A DNA stretch of 64,000 nucleotides from the NCBI RefSeq assembly GCF_045278715.1, contig NZ_CP136420.1, positions 2,170,001-2,234,000 on the forward strand. Direction: 5' to 3'. The stretch comes from Neomoorella carbonis (GTDB lineage: Bacteria; Bacillota; DSM-521; Neomoorellales; Neomoorellaceae). The translations under genes and the position numbers were made by a program. The notes under the pieces are model-generated. The model was not told the origin of the DNA and did not search any database. It worked only from the letters and a program-made list of their open reading frames with translations. Below, in pieces: positions 33,184 to 41,821 of the stretch; positions within the stretch are counted from its first letter, which is position 1, and each line of letters opens with the position of its first letter.

Positions 33184-33864
33184 TTGCGTTACAAACTCTT
33201 TCCCTTCGTGATGGTTGCCTTCGTGGTGATCTTGCTCCTCTCCAACACGGTAGCCGTCAAGGTAGCAAAAGTTGGACCCTTCTTTTTCGACGGCGCCGTA
33301 ATTTTATTTCCCGTCTCTTATATCTTCGGTGATATTTTAACTGAAGTGTACGGCTACAAGCGCAGCCGGGTAGTAGTATGGACGGGTTTTATAGCCTGTC
33401 TGTTTATGTCCTTTGTCTACTGGCTGGTAGGGATACTTCCTCCCGCCCCTCCCTGGGGAGGCCAGGAAGCTTATCAACGGATCCTGGGGCAAACACCCAG
33501 GATAGTCATGGCCAGCCTGGCAGCCTATTTTTGCGGTGAATTTATCAACTCCTATATCCTGGCAAAACTAAAAATTTTGACCCGGGGCCGGTGGCTGTGG
33601 ACCAGGACGATCGGCTCCACCATCGGCGGCCAGCTGGTGGATACTACCCTGTTTATCACCGTAGCTTTTGCCGGTATTATGCCGGGAACCGTACTGCTGC
33701 ACATGATAATGACCAATTATCTCTTCAAGACCACCTATGAGATCCTGGCAACACCGCTGACCTACGCTGTAACTGCCTGGCTTAAAAGGGTGGAAAACGA
33801 GGATTACTATGATTTTAAAACCAACTTTAATCCCTTTATGGTAACTATGGAGGATTTAAGATGA
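33184..33864 (+). CDS. yhhQ: Queuosine precursor transporter, YhhQ/VUT family
   Basis: A 226-aa membrane protein with about six hydrophobic segments, of the YhhQ (vitamin-uptake-like, DUF165) family that imports preQ0/preQ1. Conserved segments are FPVSYIFGDILTEVYGYKRSR and TRTIGSTIGGQLVDTTLFI. The TTG at 33184 is eight bases after AAGGAG; the GTG at 33175 overlaps the ribosome binding site. The preQ1 riboswitch controls it and queF overlaps its stop codon. Confidence 0.93.
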   Translation: MRYKLFPFVMVAFVVILLLSNTVAVKVAKVGPFFFDGAVILFPVSYIFGDILTEVYGYKRSRVVVWTGFIACLFMSFVYWLVGILPPAPPWGGQEAYQRILGQTPRIVMASLAAYFCGEFINSYILAKLKILTRGRWLWTRTIGSTIGGQLVDTTLFITVAFAGIMPGTVLLHMIMTNYLFKTTYEILATPLTYAVTAWLKRVENEDYYDFKTNFNPFMVTMEDLR

Positions 33865-34241
33865 TGGAGTTTGAAGCATTAGGAAAGGACGTCCGCGAGC
33901 CGCGTAAAAAGTTGGAAGTATTTCCTAAGCCGGTAAACGTGAAAACCGTCATACTGGAATCCGACGAAGTAACGAGCCTTTGCCCGGTAACGGGGCAGCC
34001 GGATTGGGAAACGGTAATCGTGGAATACGCCCCCGACAAATACTGTATTGAATCTAAAAGTTTCAAGCTTTACCTGTGGAGCTTCCGGGAGGAAGGCGTC
34101 TTTTGTGAAGCCCTGGCCGATACCATTGCCAGGGACATTTACCGGGCTTGCTCGCCTCACTGGTGCAAAGTAACTGTAATCCAGAAGCCGCGTGGCGGGA
34201 TAAAAATAACTGCTTCTGCCTTTTACGGCGAGGGCAATTAA
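33861..34241 (+). CDS. queF: NADPH-dependent 7-cyano-7-deazaguanine reductase QueF
   Basis: A 126-aa enzyme of the short QueF type that reduces preQ0 to preQ1. The catalytic cysteine is in TSLCPVTGQPDW (about residue 41) and the QueF signature is ESKSFKLYLWSFR. The ATG at 33861 overlaps the transporter stop and has GGAGG seven bases before it. Pairing with a transporter suggests salvage of imported preQ0. No queC, queD or queE lies in the window. Confidence 0.96.
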   Translation: MMEFEALGKDVREPRKKLEVFPKPVNVKTVILESDEVTSLCPVTGQPDWETVIVEYAPDKYCIESKSFKLYLWSFREEGVFCEALADTIARDIYRACSPHWCKVTVIQKPRGGIKITASAFYGEGN

Positions 34242-34326
34242 CCCCCCTGGAAAACCCTCTGATTTCGAGCAGGCGGTTCTGTTCTTCAGGCCCGTCATTA
34301 TTAGAGGCGCAGCCCATAAATGTAAT

Positions 34327-34357
34327 AGCGACCTGGAACTAAACCAGGTCGCTTTTT
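34327..34357. terminator. Rho-independent terminator after queF
   Basis: AGCGACCTGG and CCAGGTCGCT form a perfect 10-bp stem with loop AACTAAA, followed by TTTTTATTT on the plus strand. The protease gene converges from the other side, so it may serve both. Confidence 0.9.
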
Positions 34358-34359
34358 AT

Positions 34360-35580
34360 TTAACTTGTCATGGAAGGTATCACACTTAAAGAAGTAACTG
34401 CCGGGCCTTCCCTGGCCTCATCATTAAAACGGTTCCCGCCTGCCAGGAAGGAGGCATTCACCAGCCCGGACCCCTGTTCTTCGGGGGTTAAACCCGGCAG
34501 CCTGGTGGCGGTGCTGGTGATGGTCTTTACTACCTGCCTGCCGGATATGTGCCCATCCCGGGACAGCACCAGGGCTGCAACCCCGGCAACATGGGGACAG
34601 GCCATGGAGGTGCCGCTCATGGCCCGGTATTTGCCGCCCGGGTAGGTGGAAAGAATATCAACGCCCGGAGCAGCTACCGTTACTTCCGGACCCCGGCTGC
34701 TGAAGCTGGCCAGGTTATTTTTCCGGTCAATAGCCGAAACGGCGATGACACCGGGGTAACGGGCCGGATACATGACGCTATTCTCTTTCCCCTCATTGCC
34801 TGCAGCCGCCACCAGGACCATGCCGGCCTGGACGCACCGGCGGACGGCCTCTTCCAGGGCTTGACTCGGCCGGGTGGTGCCGAAACTCATATTGACGACC
34901 TGCATTTTATTTTGCAACGCCCAGTCCAGGCCGGCAATGATATCGGAAATATAACCATTACCCCGGCGGTTAAAAATCTTGACGGCATAAATCTCCGCCC
35001 GGGGGGCCACCCCTACCACCCCAAAATTATTATTGAGCGCCGCAATTATTCCCGCCACATGGGTACCGTGGCCATTGCCATCCCCGGCCTCCCAGCCGGG
35101 AAATTTGATATTCTTGGTACCACGAATGTTAGCTTTAAGGTCGGGGTGGCTGGCATCAATCCCCGTATCCAGGATTGCCACCTTCACCTTCTCCCCGGCC
35201 GCCTCCTGCCAGGCCTTTGGTGCGCCAATACATTCCACTCCCCAGGGGATGGTCTGCTCCTTTTGCCGCAATCTGACTGCCGGCAAGGCTACTGTCTGGA
35301 CCTGGAAATCGTCTTCAATTAAAAGGACATCCGGGTGTAAGCCCAGCTCTGCAAGGGACTGACCCCGTTCCGGTATCCTTACTGCCAGGGCATGCACCAG
35401 GGGTAATTCGCGTACTACCCGCCCGCCTTTTTTCAGGACTGTTTCATGACAACTGCTCAAGGGCCGGTGCTTGCGGAACATGATGATTTTCCTGCTGCCG
35501 TAATCGCTACCCAGCCGGGTGACGGAAACGCCGGCCATCGCTACTACGCCGGCATAATAAGCCAGCAAAAAAGGCCACAT
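34360..35580 (-). CDS. Subtilisin-like serine protease (S8 family)
   Basis: A 406-aa protease with the full catalytic triad: Asp in VAILDTGID, His in GNGHGTHVAGI and Ser in GTSMACPHVAG, plus the oxyanion Asn in AAAGNEG. An N-terminal hydrophobic segment (LLAYYAGVVAMAGVSV) could act as a signal or anchor. It is followed by an inhibitor-I9-like propeptide region (residues about 35-105). The ATG has GGGAGGGG. It is probably secreted or surface-bound and self-processing. No partner gene is adjacent. Confidence 0.93.
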   Translation of the reverse strand: MWPFLLAYYAGVVAMAGVSVTRLGSDYGSRKIIMFRKHRPLSSCHETVLKKGGRVVRELPLVHALAVRIPERGQSLAELGLHPDVLLIEDDFQVQTVALPAVRLRQKEQTIPWGVECIGAPKAWQEAAGEKVKVAILDTGIDASHPDLKANIRGTKNIKFPGWEAGDGNGHGTHVAGIIAALNNNFGVVGVAPRAEIYAVKIFNRRGNGYISDIIAGLDWALQNKMQVVNMSFGTTRPSQALEEAVRRCVQAGMVLVAAAGNEGKENSVMYPARYPGVIAVSAIDRKNNLASFSSRGPEVTVAAPGVDILSTYPGGKYRAMSGTSMACPHVAGVAALVLSRDGHISGRQVVKTITSTATRLPGLTPEEQGSGLVNASFLAGGNRFNDEAREGPAVTSLSVIPSMTS

Positions 35581-35749
35581 GGTTAACCCCTCCCATGCTT
35601 CATTCTATGTATTGCCGCTGGAAGGGGTTCAATAAATACAACCCGGCCGGCAGAAAATATTTTCTCCTTTTCTTATTAACCACCTGCCCTGGAACTGCAT
35701 ATGCTAGGTCTAGAAAAGGTCCCTGCAAAGGGAAAAGGAGGGTACTTGA

Positions 35750-35851
35750 ATGACACAAGAATTATTGTGGTGGTTTATCATCATCATCCCGGTTATCATT
35801 ATCATCCCCATCATCTTCCTGTTCTTCTTGTTCCCACTAAATGCCAAGTAG
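35750..35851 (+). CDS. 33-aa hydrophobic membrane microprotein, first of a pair
   Basis: A short gene with a very strong AAGGAGG site eight bases before ATG. The product starts MTQELLWWF, continues as an unbroken Ile/Pro/Phe-rich membrane span and ends PLNAK. The same pattern (WWF then Ile-rich, Pro, Ile-rich, Pro, Phe-rich, PL, Ala) recurs in the next gene, so the two are paralogues. The function is not known to me. Short hydrophobic YjcZ-like proteins of spore formers are similar in size and character, but this is not a family assignment. Confidence 0.7.
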   Translation: MTQELLWWFIIIIPVIIIIPIIFLFFLFPLNAK

Positions 35852-35863
35852 GAGGAATTTTTA

Positions 35864-35974
35864 ATGGGCGGCCATGGTTTTAACTTCTGGTGGTTGTTTA
35901 TTCCTATTATCGTGATTATCATCATCCCCATTTTCTTTATCTTCTTCATCCCTCTCAGTGCAGCCAATGCATGA
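35864..35974 (+). CDS. 36-aa hydrophobic membrane microprotein, second of a pair
   Basis: It starts 12 bp after the first microprotein gene with its own GGAGG site. The product starts MGGHGFNFWWLFIP, has an Ile- and Phe-rich membrane span with a central Pro, and ends PLSAANA. A textbook terminator lies six bases after the stop codon, so the pair forms a compact transcription unit. The glycine/histidine N-terminus differs from that of the first copy. Confidence 0.7.
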   Translation: MGGHGFNFWWLFIPIIVIIIIPIFFIFFIPLSAANA

Positions 35975-35979
35975 GCGGG

Positions 35980-36008
35980 AAAACCCCGGCCCCGCCGGGG
36001 TTTTAATA
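35980..36008 (+). terminator. Terminator of the microprotein pair
   Basis: AAAACCCCGGC and GCCGGGGTTTT form a perfect 11-bp stem with a CCC loop, followed by AATATA after the T-run on the plus strand. Confidence 0.9.
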
Positions 36009-36012
36009 TAAA

Positions 36013-36037
36013 GGCCCCGGGCTTTCCACCCGGGGCT
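36013..36037 (-). terminator. Terminator for the minus-strand 111-aa gene
   Basis: On the minus strand AGCCCCGGG and CCCGGGGCC form a 9-bp stem (one weak end pair) followed by TTTATATT. It faces the plus-strand terminator at 35980-36008, back to back. Confidence 0.75.
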
Positions 36038-36078
36038 CCTTTATACTGTCGGCGCTGATTTCCGCTATGGTAAGGTAT

Positions 36079-36414
36079 TTAACTTTTTTGCCAGCTTTTG
36101 AGAAATTCCTGAATATCCGGCGGCAGGGGCCGGCCGTTATTAATCTCCCCCGCCATCCCTTCAATTAGCTGGGCAAGCTGTTTCTTCATCTCCGGGCTCA
36201 GATCTTTGGTCATGTTGTTAACAAAACTTGCCATATCTACCTGGCCGTCCGGGAACATGGCAGCAGGATCTATACCCGCTTGAGCCATTATTTCTTGCAC
36301 GACAGCAGGGTTATCGGGCGTTATACCCATTTCTTTAAAAACCTGTCCCAGGGATTTCCCGCTGGTAGCTGCTTCAACGACGCGCTGCCGCAGGGCATCC
36401 AGATCAGCACTCAT
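36079..36414 (-). CDS. Hypothetical 111-aa soluble protein
   Basis: The family was not recognised. The product is mainly helical and acidic to neutral, with no signal peptide or membrane span and no cysteine. It contains LGQVFKEMGITPDNPAVVQ and a C-terminal PPDIQEFLKSW. The ATG at 36414 has GAGGT upstream; the GTG nine bases earlier is less likely. It lies between the microprotein pair and the chemotaxis receptor, separated from the first by terminators. Coding potential is supported by its own ribosome binding site and downstream terminator. Confidence 0.7.
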   Translation of the reverse strand: MSADLDALRQRVVEAATSGKSLGQVFKEMGITPDNPAVVQEIMAQAGIDPAAMFPDGQVDMASFVNNMTKDLSPEMKKQLAQLIEGMAGEINNGRPLPPDIQEFLKSWQKS

Positions 36415-36486
36415 GGGCCTCACCTCGCATAAAATTTACCCTTGATCATTATATGCCCTGCGGTCTCCTTTAGTGCCCGCCAGCTG

Positions 36487-38145
36487 TTATTTTTCCGCCG
36501 GCGCTATATTGGCCGCCAGGACGCCGACGATGCGGCCGTCACCGGCGCGCACAGGAACCGCGACGGTGATGGCCACCCGGTTGGAACTCTGGGTCACATA
36601 GGGCTCGCTGGCATAACGTTCACCCCTTATGGCCGCCTGGAACCATGGCCGGAAGGACCAGTTGGTTACTCCCGCATCCGGCCGGTTATAAATAGTTGCT
36701 CCGTCCGGTAGGGTGGCAATCAAGGTCTGGATAATAGCTGACTCGCTGAAGGCGGCGTCAAGGAACGGCGCCAGGGTGGCGGCTTCCATTTTCTTAACAA
36801 CAGGATCGGCGGCCAGCTTTTCCAGTACGGCATGACCCTGGTTAACAAGTTCCCGGCGCAGTTCCTGATCCCACCCGTCCCGGGTAAAAGCGGCAGCCAT
36901 GGTAAAGAAATTCTGCGCCATGGCCGCAAACTGGCGCGTATTCTCTTCCACCACCGCCATAGCAGCCTTTTGTTCCTGCGTTGCAGCCGATACCTCTTCA
37001 ATGCTGGCCGCCGTTTCCTGGGCCACGGCTGCCATGCGGGCGGCCGCATCGTTTACCTCCCGCACCCTCACCAGCTGGTTCTGGGCCTGGTGGCTGATGT
37101 TGGTCATGACTTCGGCGGCCTTATTGATCGCCTGGCTTACGGCCATAAAATTCTCTTTCACCTGGGTTCCGCGCTGGAGGTTGCTCCGGACCAGTTCGAC
37201 GTTTTTGTCTACCTGGGCCGCCGTCTGGCGCGCCTCTTCGCTGATGACTGCCGCCAGGGAGGTTATATTCTGGGCGGCCGCCGCCGACTGTTCGGCCAGT
37301 TTCCGCACCTCTTCGGCCACCACGGCAAAACCGCGGCCCTGCTCCCCGGCGCGTGCGGCTTCAATGGCGGCATTCAAAGCGAGCAGGTTGGTCTGATCGG
37401 CAATGGCCGTGACCGCCTGGACCAGGGTATTGATCTGCTCCATTTTATTTTCCAGCTGCCGCATGCGGCCGGCCGCCTCCTGGATGGAAGCGGCCCCGGC
37501 CTTGATTTCCTGAAGTAATTGCTCAAAAAGTCGGCGACCTTCCTCTTCCTTGCTCCTAACTTCCATCCCTAACTCCGTACCCAGCCCGGCCCGGTCGCTG
37601 ATATCTTCCGCCAGGTTGTGTAACGTTTTGATATTTTCCGCCACCTTCTGGGCGGCTCCCGCCTGTTCGTCGGCACCGCCGGCAATCTCCTGGATGGCTG
37701 CCGTTACCTCTTCCAGGTTGCGATGGCTGGTACCGGCGCTTTCCTGGAGATTTCGGGAAAAATAAGACAGCTCATCGGCGGTACGCTGCATGCGACCCAC
37801 CAGGCGGTAAAAACTGTCCAGGACGGCAGTTACCGGCCCCTGGAAACTCTCCCCTAACTGCGCCCCGGTCAAAGATTGTTCTGCCCGCACCGGATCGCCC
37901 TCGCCGAGTAAATTGAGAAACTGCATGACCCGCTGCAGGGGGCGCATCCATTTTATGTATAAATTGAACAGGATAACCAGGCTTAAAATTAAACCCAGGC
38001 CCCCCGCCACAATGGCCGGTACAAGGAGCAATTGCCAGCTAACGCCCTGGACGGCTACCAGCGCTGTCCCCACCGTCCCCGGGCCCAGAGCCAGAAATAG
38101 CAAGAGAATAAAATAAAAAAGTTTGGTGCGGAGACTAATTGCCAA
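36487..38145 (-). CDS. Methyl-accepting chemotaxis-type protein with a C-terminal Cache-like domain
   Basis: A 552-aa transducer. Two membrane segments lie close together at the N-terminus (residues about 10-65) with almost no loop between them, then a HAMP-like region. The signalling coiled coil follows (about 120-400), with the hairpin tip GEQGRGFAVVAEEVRKLAE. After it comes a region of about 130 residues resembling a Cache/PDC sensor (SFRPWFQAAIRGERYASEPYV, then VAITVAVPVR and GRIVGVLAANI). In ordinary receptors the Cache domain is outside the cell and N-terminal; here it would be cytoplasmic and C-terminal. It starts with TTG after GGAGGTGGAGG. No che genes are nearby. Confidence 0.87.
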   Translation of the reverse strand: MAISLRTKLFYFILLLFLALGPGTVGTALVAVQGVSWQLLLVPAIVAGGLGLILSLVILFNLYIKWMRPLQRVMQFLNLLGEGDPVRAEQSLTGAQLGESFQGPVTAVLDSFYRLVGRMQRTADELSYFSRNLQESAGTSHRNLEEVTAAIQEIAGGADEQAGAAQKVAENIKTLHNLAEDISDRAGLGTELGMEVRSKEEEGRRLFEQLLQEIKAGAASIQEAAGRMRQLENKMEQINTLVQAVTAIADQTNLLALNAAIEAARAGEQGRGFAVVAEEVRKLAEQSAAAAQNITSLAAVISEEARQTAAQVDKNVELVRSNLQRGTQVKENFMAVSQAINKAAEVMTNISHQAQNQLVRVREVNDAAARMAAVAQETAASIEEVSAATQEQKAAMAVVEENTRQFAAMAQNFFTMAAAFTRDGWDQELRRELVNQGHAVLEKLAADPVVKKMEAATLAPFLDAAFSESAIIQTLIATLPDGATIYNRPDAGVTNWSFRPWFQAAIRGERYASEPYVTQSSNRVAITVAVPVRAGDGRIVGVLAANIAPAEK

Positions 38146-38343
38146 TTTCCTCCACCTCCCGCCATTATTCTTTATATTAACATATTTTTCCGCATTTGAC
38201 TAGATAAAAGCACGGTGAGATAGAGGTTGGTCAGGCTGTCAGGCAGGTACTCCTTCAGGTAGATCTGTATCCTGATTGCCGGGTATCGCGTTACTGAAAC
38301 CTCGGAACTATGTAGAAAGCCCGCAGGGGGTATATAATAGTAA

Positions 38344-39102
38344 TTATTGGTTTTTGGGGGCCAAAGGATCATTTGCCGGCAGGCGAGCGGCCAGTTCGGC
38401 AGCCAGTTGTCCCGGTTCCAAATCATGGTAGGCCAGCAAGACCAGGGTGTGGTAATAGAGGTCGGCCAGTTCGTATAAAATTTCCCGCCGGCTGTCGTTT
38501 TTTGAGGCAATGATGGTTTCACCGGCCTCTTCACCGATTTTTTTTAGGATTTTATCCTGGCCGTTATTAAAGAGATAGGTCGTGTAGGAGCCTTCCGGCC
38601 GGGTAGCCTGGCGTTCTTTAATCACCTGGAAAACTTCAGTCAGGACGGCCCCCAAATCCGCAGTTACGGTGCCAACACCCGTGGGGTTAGCGGTAGCTGC
38701 GCTTCCCATGTCAGCCTGGCCGGCATCCCGGGGTGCCGGCTTCCTCCCTCCAGGTACCTTGGGGGAGCTTACTTGTAAGGCCAAGGGATTATGAAAGCAG
38801 GAAAATTCCCCTTCGTGGCAGGCCACCCCTACCTGGCGGACCTGGAAGAGCAGGGCATCGGCGTCACAATCGTAGCTGGCATTGACAATATACTGGCGGT
38901 GGCCCGAGGTAGCCCCTTTATGCCAGAGTTCCCGGCGGCTGCGGCTGTAAAACCATGTCTCGCCGGTAGCCAGGGTGCGGGCCAGGGCTTCCCGGTTCAT
39001 ATAGGCCAGCATCAACACCCGGCCGCTTTCTACATCCTGGATAATGGCCGGGATTAATCCCTCGGCATTAAAGCGAATTTCCTCGGGTATTTTTACACCC
39101 AT
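38344..39102 (-). CDS. hisI: Bifunctional phosphoribosyl-AMP cyclohydrolase / phosphoribosyl-ATP pyrophosphatase HisIE
   Basis: A 252-aa fusion for steps 2 and 3 of histidine synthesis. The HisI domain (residues 1-115) shows the metal motifs CDCDAD and CHEGEFSCF. A linker of about 40 residues rich in Gly, Pro and Ala follows. The HisE domain (about 150-252) has GSYTTYLFNNGQDKILKKIGEEAGE. It is the last gene of the his operon, 3 bp after hisF. The HisI-HisE order is the usual one for bacterial fusions. Confidence 0.96.
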   Translation of the reverse strand: MGVKIPEEIRFNAEGLIPAIIQDVESGRVLMLAYMNREALARTLATGETWFYSRSRRELWHKGATSGHRQYIVNASYDCDADALLFQVRQVGVACHEGEFSCFHNPLALQVSSPKVPGGRKPAPRDAGQADMGSAATANPTGVGTVTADLGAVLTEVFQVIKERQATRPEGSYTTYLFNNGQDKILKKIGEEAGETIIASKNDSRREILYELADLYYHTLVLLAYHDLEPGQLAAELAARLPANDPLAPKNQ

Positions 39103-39105
39103 GTT

Positions 39106-39870
39106 TTACTCCTCCAAACGTACGGGGACACCGCGTGCTGCCAGGTAGCTCTTGGCTTCCCCGATAGTATAGGTGCCGAAGTGAAAGATCGAGGCCGCCA
39201 GGACGGCGTCGGCGCGGCCGACCGTCAAACCATCATAGAGGTGCTCTAGCTTCCCCACGCCGCCGGAAGCGATTACCGGAATGCTAACGGCTGTGCTTAT
39301 GGCTGCCGTCAATTCCAGGTCGTAGCCCTCTAAAGTACCGTCGCAGTCCATGCTAGTAAGGAGGATCTCCCCTGCTCCCAGCTCCTCCACCTGCCGGGCC
39401 CACTCTAAAGCGTTTTTTCCCGTCGGCCGGCGGCCGCCGTGGGTATAAACCTCCCAACGACCGGCCCCGGTACGGCGGGCATCGATGGCCACCACTACGC
39501 ACTGGCTGCCGAAACGTCGGGCCGCCATGGCCACGAGACTAGGATCCATCACCGCTGCCGTATTCAGGGAAATCTTGTCGGCTCCGGCGGCCAGCATGCG
39601 GCGAATATCCTCCAGCGTGCGCAAGCCGCCCCCCACAGTAAAGGGGATAAAAACTTCCTCAGCCGTCCGCCGGACCACGTCGACCATAATCTCCCGGCCT
39701 TCGGCCGAAGCCGAGATATCCAGGAAAACCAGTTCATCGGCGCCGGCGCGGTCATAGGCGGCCGCCAGCTCCACCGGGTCCCCGGCATCCCGTAAGTTTA
39801 AAAAATTGGTACCCTTAACTACCCGCCCGTGATCGACATCCAGGCAGGGAATAATCCGCCTGGTAAGCAT
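39106..39870 (-). CDS. hisF: Imidazole glycerol phosphate synthase cyclase subunit HisF
   Basis: A 254-aa TIM barrel that forms IGP and AICAR with HisH. It starts MLTRRIIPCLDVD with the catalytic Asp in CLDVD, and has the second catalytic Asp in LLTSMDCDGTLEGYD. The ATG at 39870 is one base after the hisA stop; the longer frame reading back into hisA is an artefact. Confidence 0.97.
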   Translation of the reverse strand: MLTRRIIPCLDVDHGRVVKGTNFLNLRDAGDPVELAAAYDRAGADELVFLDISASAEGREIMVDVVRRTAEEVFIPFTVGGGLRTLEDIRRMLAAGADKISLNTAAVMDPSLVAMAARRFGSQCVVVAIDARRTGAGRWEVYTHGGRRPTGKNALEWARQVEELGAGEILLTSMDCDGTLEGYDLELTAAISTAVSIPVIASGGVGKLEHLYDGLTVGRADAVLAASIFHFGTYTIGEAKSYLAARGVPVRLEE

Positions 39871-39871
39871 C

Positions 39872-40603
39872 TTAATCCTCCTCCCCGGCCACGGCCAGGG
39901 CTTCCTCCAGGGTAAAGTTGCCGTTGTAAAGGGCCCGTCCCAGGATGGCCCCTTCCACGCCTTCCTTCTCCAGGCCACGCAGGGCGCGGACGTCATCCAG
40001 GCTGGCAATACCACCGGAGGCAATAACTTTCAGGCCGCTCCTCCTGGCCACTTCCCTGGTAGCGGCAATATTGGGTCCCTGGAGGGTGCCGTCGCGGCTG
40101 ATATCAGTAAAGATGGCCCGCTTTACCCCCAGGGCGGCCATGCGGCTGGCAAAGTCAAGGGCCCTTTCCTCCACCGTTGCCGCCCAGCCTTCTACGGCTA
40201 CCATCCCTTCGCGGCTGTCAATACCAACGGCCACCTGGTCGCCGAAGCGCGCCACAGCCTCAGCAACTATCTCCGGGTTGGTGATGGCTATCGTCCCCAG
40301 GACAGCCCGGGCCGCCCCCGCAGCAAGGAGCGCCTCCAGGCTTTCCAGACTGCGGATGCCGCCCCCGACCTGGACCGGGATGTGGACCTCTTTGATTATG
40401 GCCGCAATAACCTCCATATTCCGCGGTCGGCCGGCAAAGGCCCCGTCCAGATCCACCACATGAAGCCAGCGGGCACCCCTTGCCTCCCAACCCCGGGCAA
40501 CGGCCACGGGATCGGTGGAGTAGATAGTCTCGGCTTCCGGCCGCCCCTGGTAAAGGCGCACGCAGCGCCCCTCCCGCAGGTCAATGGCAGGCAGAATCAG
40601 CAC
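39872..40603 (-). CDS. hisA: ProFAR isomerase HisA
   Basis: A 243-aa TIM barrel. The catalytic Asp residues are in MLILPAIDLREGRCVRL and FTDISRDGTLQGPN, and phosphate-binding glycine motifs are VGGGIRS and ASGGIASLDD. The start overlaps hisH by 23 bp. Confidence 0.97.
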   Translation of the reverse strand: MLILPAIDLREGRCVRLYQGRPEAETIYSTDPVAVARGWEARGARWLHVVDLDGAFAGRPRNMEVIAAIIKEVHIPVQVGGGIRSLESLEALLAAGAARAVLGTIAITNPEIVAEAVARFGDQVAVGIDSREGMVAVEGWAATVEERALDFASRMAALGVKRAIFTDISRDGTLQGPNIAATREVARRSGLKVIASGGIASLDDVRALRGLEKEGVEGAILGRALYNGNFTLEEALAVAGEED

Positions 40604-41213
40604 GGTTTACCAGCTCCCCAAAGTTTTTTAAAACCTTCAGGCCCCAGCGGCTGCTTTTTTCCGGGTGGAACTGGACCCCGAAGAGGTTGTCCCGCTGGAT
40701 GCTTACGGCAAAGGTTAAACCATAATCCGTAGTACCGGTGACTATGGTTTTATCGGCGGGGTCAATATAATACGAATGGACAAAGTAAAAGTTCGTACCC
40801 GTAGGGATCCCCCGAAAAAGCTCCCCGGGCTTTAGCAATTGCACCTGGTTCCACCCCATGTGGGGAACCTTAAGCCCTGGCGGCAGGCGTTTTACTTCGC
40901 CCGGTAAAAGGTTCAGACCTTCCACCGGACCTCCTTCCTCGCTGGTGCTGAAAAGGATCTGCAACCCCAGACAAATGCCCAGGAAGGGTACATCCCGCCG
41001 CACAACTTCCCGGATGGCTGCCACCAGGCCCCTCTGCTGCAAATTGGCCATGGCGTCGGCAAAGGCTCCCACTCCCGGCAGGATAACGCCGGGAGCAGCC
41101 AGCACTACCTCCGGGTCTGAGGTTATCTCCGCCGGGTAACCCAGCTTATCCAGGGCCTTCTTGACGCTCAAGAGATTGCCCATACCGTAATCAATTATAG
41201 CTAGCGGCCGCAT
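40581..41213 (-). CDS. hisH: Imidazole glycerol phosphate synthase glutaminase subunit HisH
   Basis: A 210-aa class I glutamine amidotransferase that supplies ammonia to HisF. The triad is visible as Cys in LGICLGLQILF, with His and Glu in VQFHPEKSS. It opens IIDYGMGNL. It is encoded between hisB and hisA, overlapping hisA. Confidence 0.97.
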   Translation of the reverse strand: MRPLAIIDYGMGNLLSVKKALDKLGYPAEITSDPEVVLAAPGVILPGVGAFADAMANLQQRGLVAAIREVVRRDVPFLGICLGLQILFSTSEEGGPVEGLNLLPGEVKRLPPGLKVPHMGWNQVQLLKPGELFRGIPTGTNFYFVHSYYIDPADKTIVTGTTDYGLTFAVSIQRDNLFGVQFHPEKSSRWGLKVLKNFGELVNRADSACH

Positions 41214-41230
41214 TTTGGCTTAACTCCTCC

Positions 41231-41821
41231 TCAAGCCAGGTTTCCCTTGGTAGATGGAATTCCCTCTACCCGGGGATCGAGGCCGGCGGCTTCCCTCATA
41301 GCCCGGCCCAGGGCTTTAAACAGGGCCTCGGCGACATGATGGCTGTTGTGCCCGGCGAGCTTTTGCACGTGAAGGGTCAGGCCGCTGTGGTTAACAAAAG
41401 CCCGCAGGAACTCCTCCAGCAATTCTGTCTCCAGGCCGCCAATCCGTCCCGCGGGAAGACCAAGATCACAGGCAAGGTAGGGCCGGCCGCTGCAGTCCAG
41501 GGCTACCTGAACCAGGGCATCATCCATGGGGATCAGGGTGTGGCCGTAACGATTAATACCGGCTTTATCCCCCAGAGCCTGTTTCAAAGCCTCTCCCAGG
41601 CAGATCCCAATATCTTCTATGGTGTGATGGTTATCAACTTCCAGATCCCCCTCGGCCCGGACTTCCAGGTCCAGGAGCCCATGGCGGGCCAGCTGGGCCA
41701 GCAGGTGATCAAAGAAGGGAATACCGCTGCTGCCCTGCCATTTGCCGCTGCCGTCCAGGTCGAGTCTAACGCGAATGTTAGTTTCTGCGGTCTGGCGCTC
41801 AATCGAGGCTTTCCTGCTCAT
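41231..41821 (-). CDS. hisB: Imidazoleglycerol-phosphate dehydratase HisB
   Basis: A 196-aa monofunctional enzyme without a phosphatase domain. Manganese-binding motifs are FFDHLLAQLARHG, DNHHTIEDIG and, near the end, AGHNSHHVAEALFKALG. The ATG overlaps the hisD stop (ATGA). Confidence 0.97.
   Translation of the reverse strand: MSRKASIERQTAETNIRVRLDLDGSGKWQGSSGIPFFDHLLAQLARHGLLDLEVRAEGDLEVDNHHTIEDIGICLGEALKQALGDKAGINRYGHTLIPMDDALVQVALDCSGRPYLACDLGLPAGRIGGLETELLEEFLRAFVNHSGLTLHVQKLAGHNSHHVAEALFKALGRAMREAAGLDPRVEGIPSTKGNLA

Noticed and set aside
38146..38343. Possible gene remnant downstream of hisIE (minus-strand frame reading through the gap)
   Set aside because: The frame is out of phase with hisIE, has no ribosome binding site, and resembles no known family. 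It is treated as non-coding intergenic sequence.
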